Source: JAWLFY01 sp964462125
GTDB lineage: Bacteria; Planctomycetota; Planctomycetia; Pirellulales; Pirellulaceae
Direction: 5' to 3'
DNA: 5,113 nt
NCBI GenBank assembly: GCA_964462125.1
Contig: CAYWXT010000318.1
Span: forward strand, 1 to 5,113
This document shows, in pieces, positions 5,096 to 5,113 of the stretch. The first letter of the stretch is position 1. Every line of letters begins with the position of its first letter. The position numbers and the translations under genes are program-made. The notes beneath the pieces were generated by a model, which searched no databases, had not been told where the DNA came from, and saw nothing but the letters and a program-made list of their open reading frames with translations.

Positions 5096-5113
5096 ATATC
5101 ACCCTCCCGCTCG

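Noticed and set aside
4137..5102. Proline-rich 'PTPTPVPP' open frames on the minus strand
   Set aside because: These arise from GGN codons read as NCC/CCN on the other strand in a repeat; same artefact of periodicity.

Overview
The window looks like chromosomal DNA of a GC-rich planctomycete (phylum Planctomycetota; class not resolved). This rests on two protein styles recalled for that phylum. One is an ECF-type sigma factor with a 'YGGAVRRYLLGALRDPDAADE'-like region 2. The other is a Ser/Thr kinase with a disordered N-terminus, a 'LCMQYV.GPTLQ' hinge followed by a long insert, a 'DFN' magnesium loop, and a multi-pass membrane C-terminus. No database search was possible, so the taxonomic call is inference.

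Layout: (1) positions 1-252, minus strand: N-terminal 84 codons of an ECF sigma factor, cut by the window edge. (2) 253-454: divergent control region with a candidate ECF promoter for the kinase and a leader hairpin. (3) 455-2443, plus: membrane-anchored Ser/Thr kinase with six predicted membrane segments. (4) 2444-2579: short intergenic region with a second copy of the promoter-like motif and a strong hairpin. (5) 2580-3620, plus: exported TPR-type protein. (6) 3621-3804: clear intrinsic terminator, a third copy of the promoter-like motif, and a leader with two mutually exclusive hairpins. (7) 3805-5052, plus: exported glycine-rich protein whose core is 23 uninterrupted 10-residue repeats of the form xGGxGxGxGx. 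(8) 5053-5113: short 3' tail with a weak hairpin.

The most interesting signal is regulatory. Each of the three plus-strand genes is preceded by the same bipartite motif, TGTRACA - 13/14 nt - CCGTWA/CCGTAC. Its architecture fits an ECF sigma promoter (-35 and -10), and it does not read well as a housekeeping promoter. An ECF sigma gene lies divergently next to the first copy. The working hypothesis is a compact regulon: an ECF sigma factor, a transmembrane kinase that may sense the envelope or control sigma activity, and two exported proteins. One of these is a helical-repeat scaffold and the other a fibroin-like or beta-solenoid-like glycine repeat protein that could be a surface or envelope structural component. 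The promoter motif and the repeats are seen directly; the regulon and the structural role are inferred.
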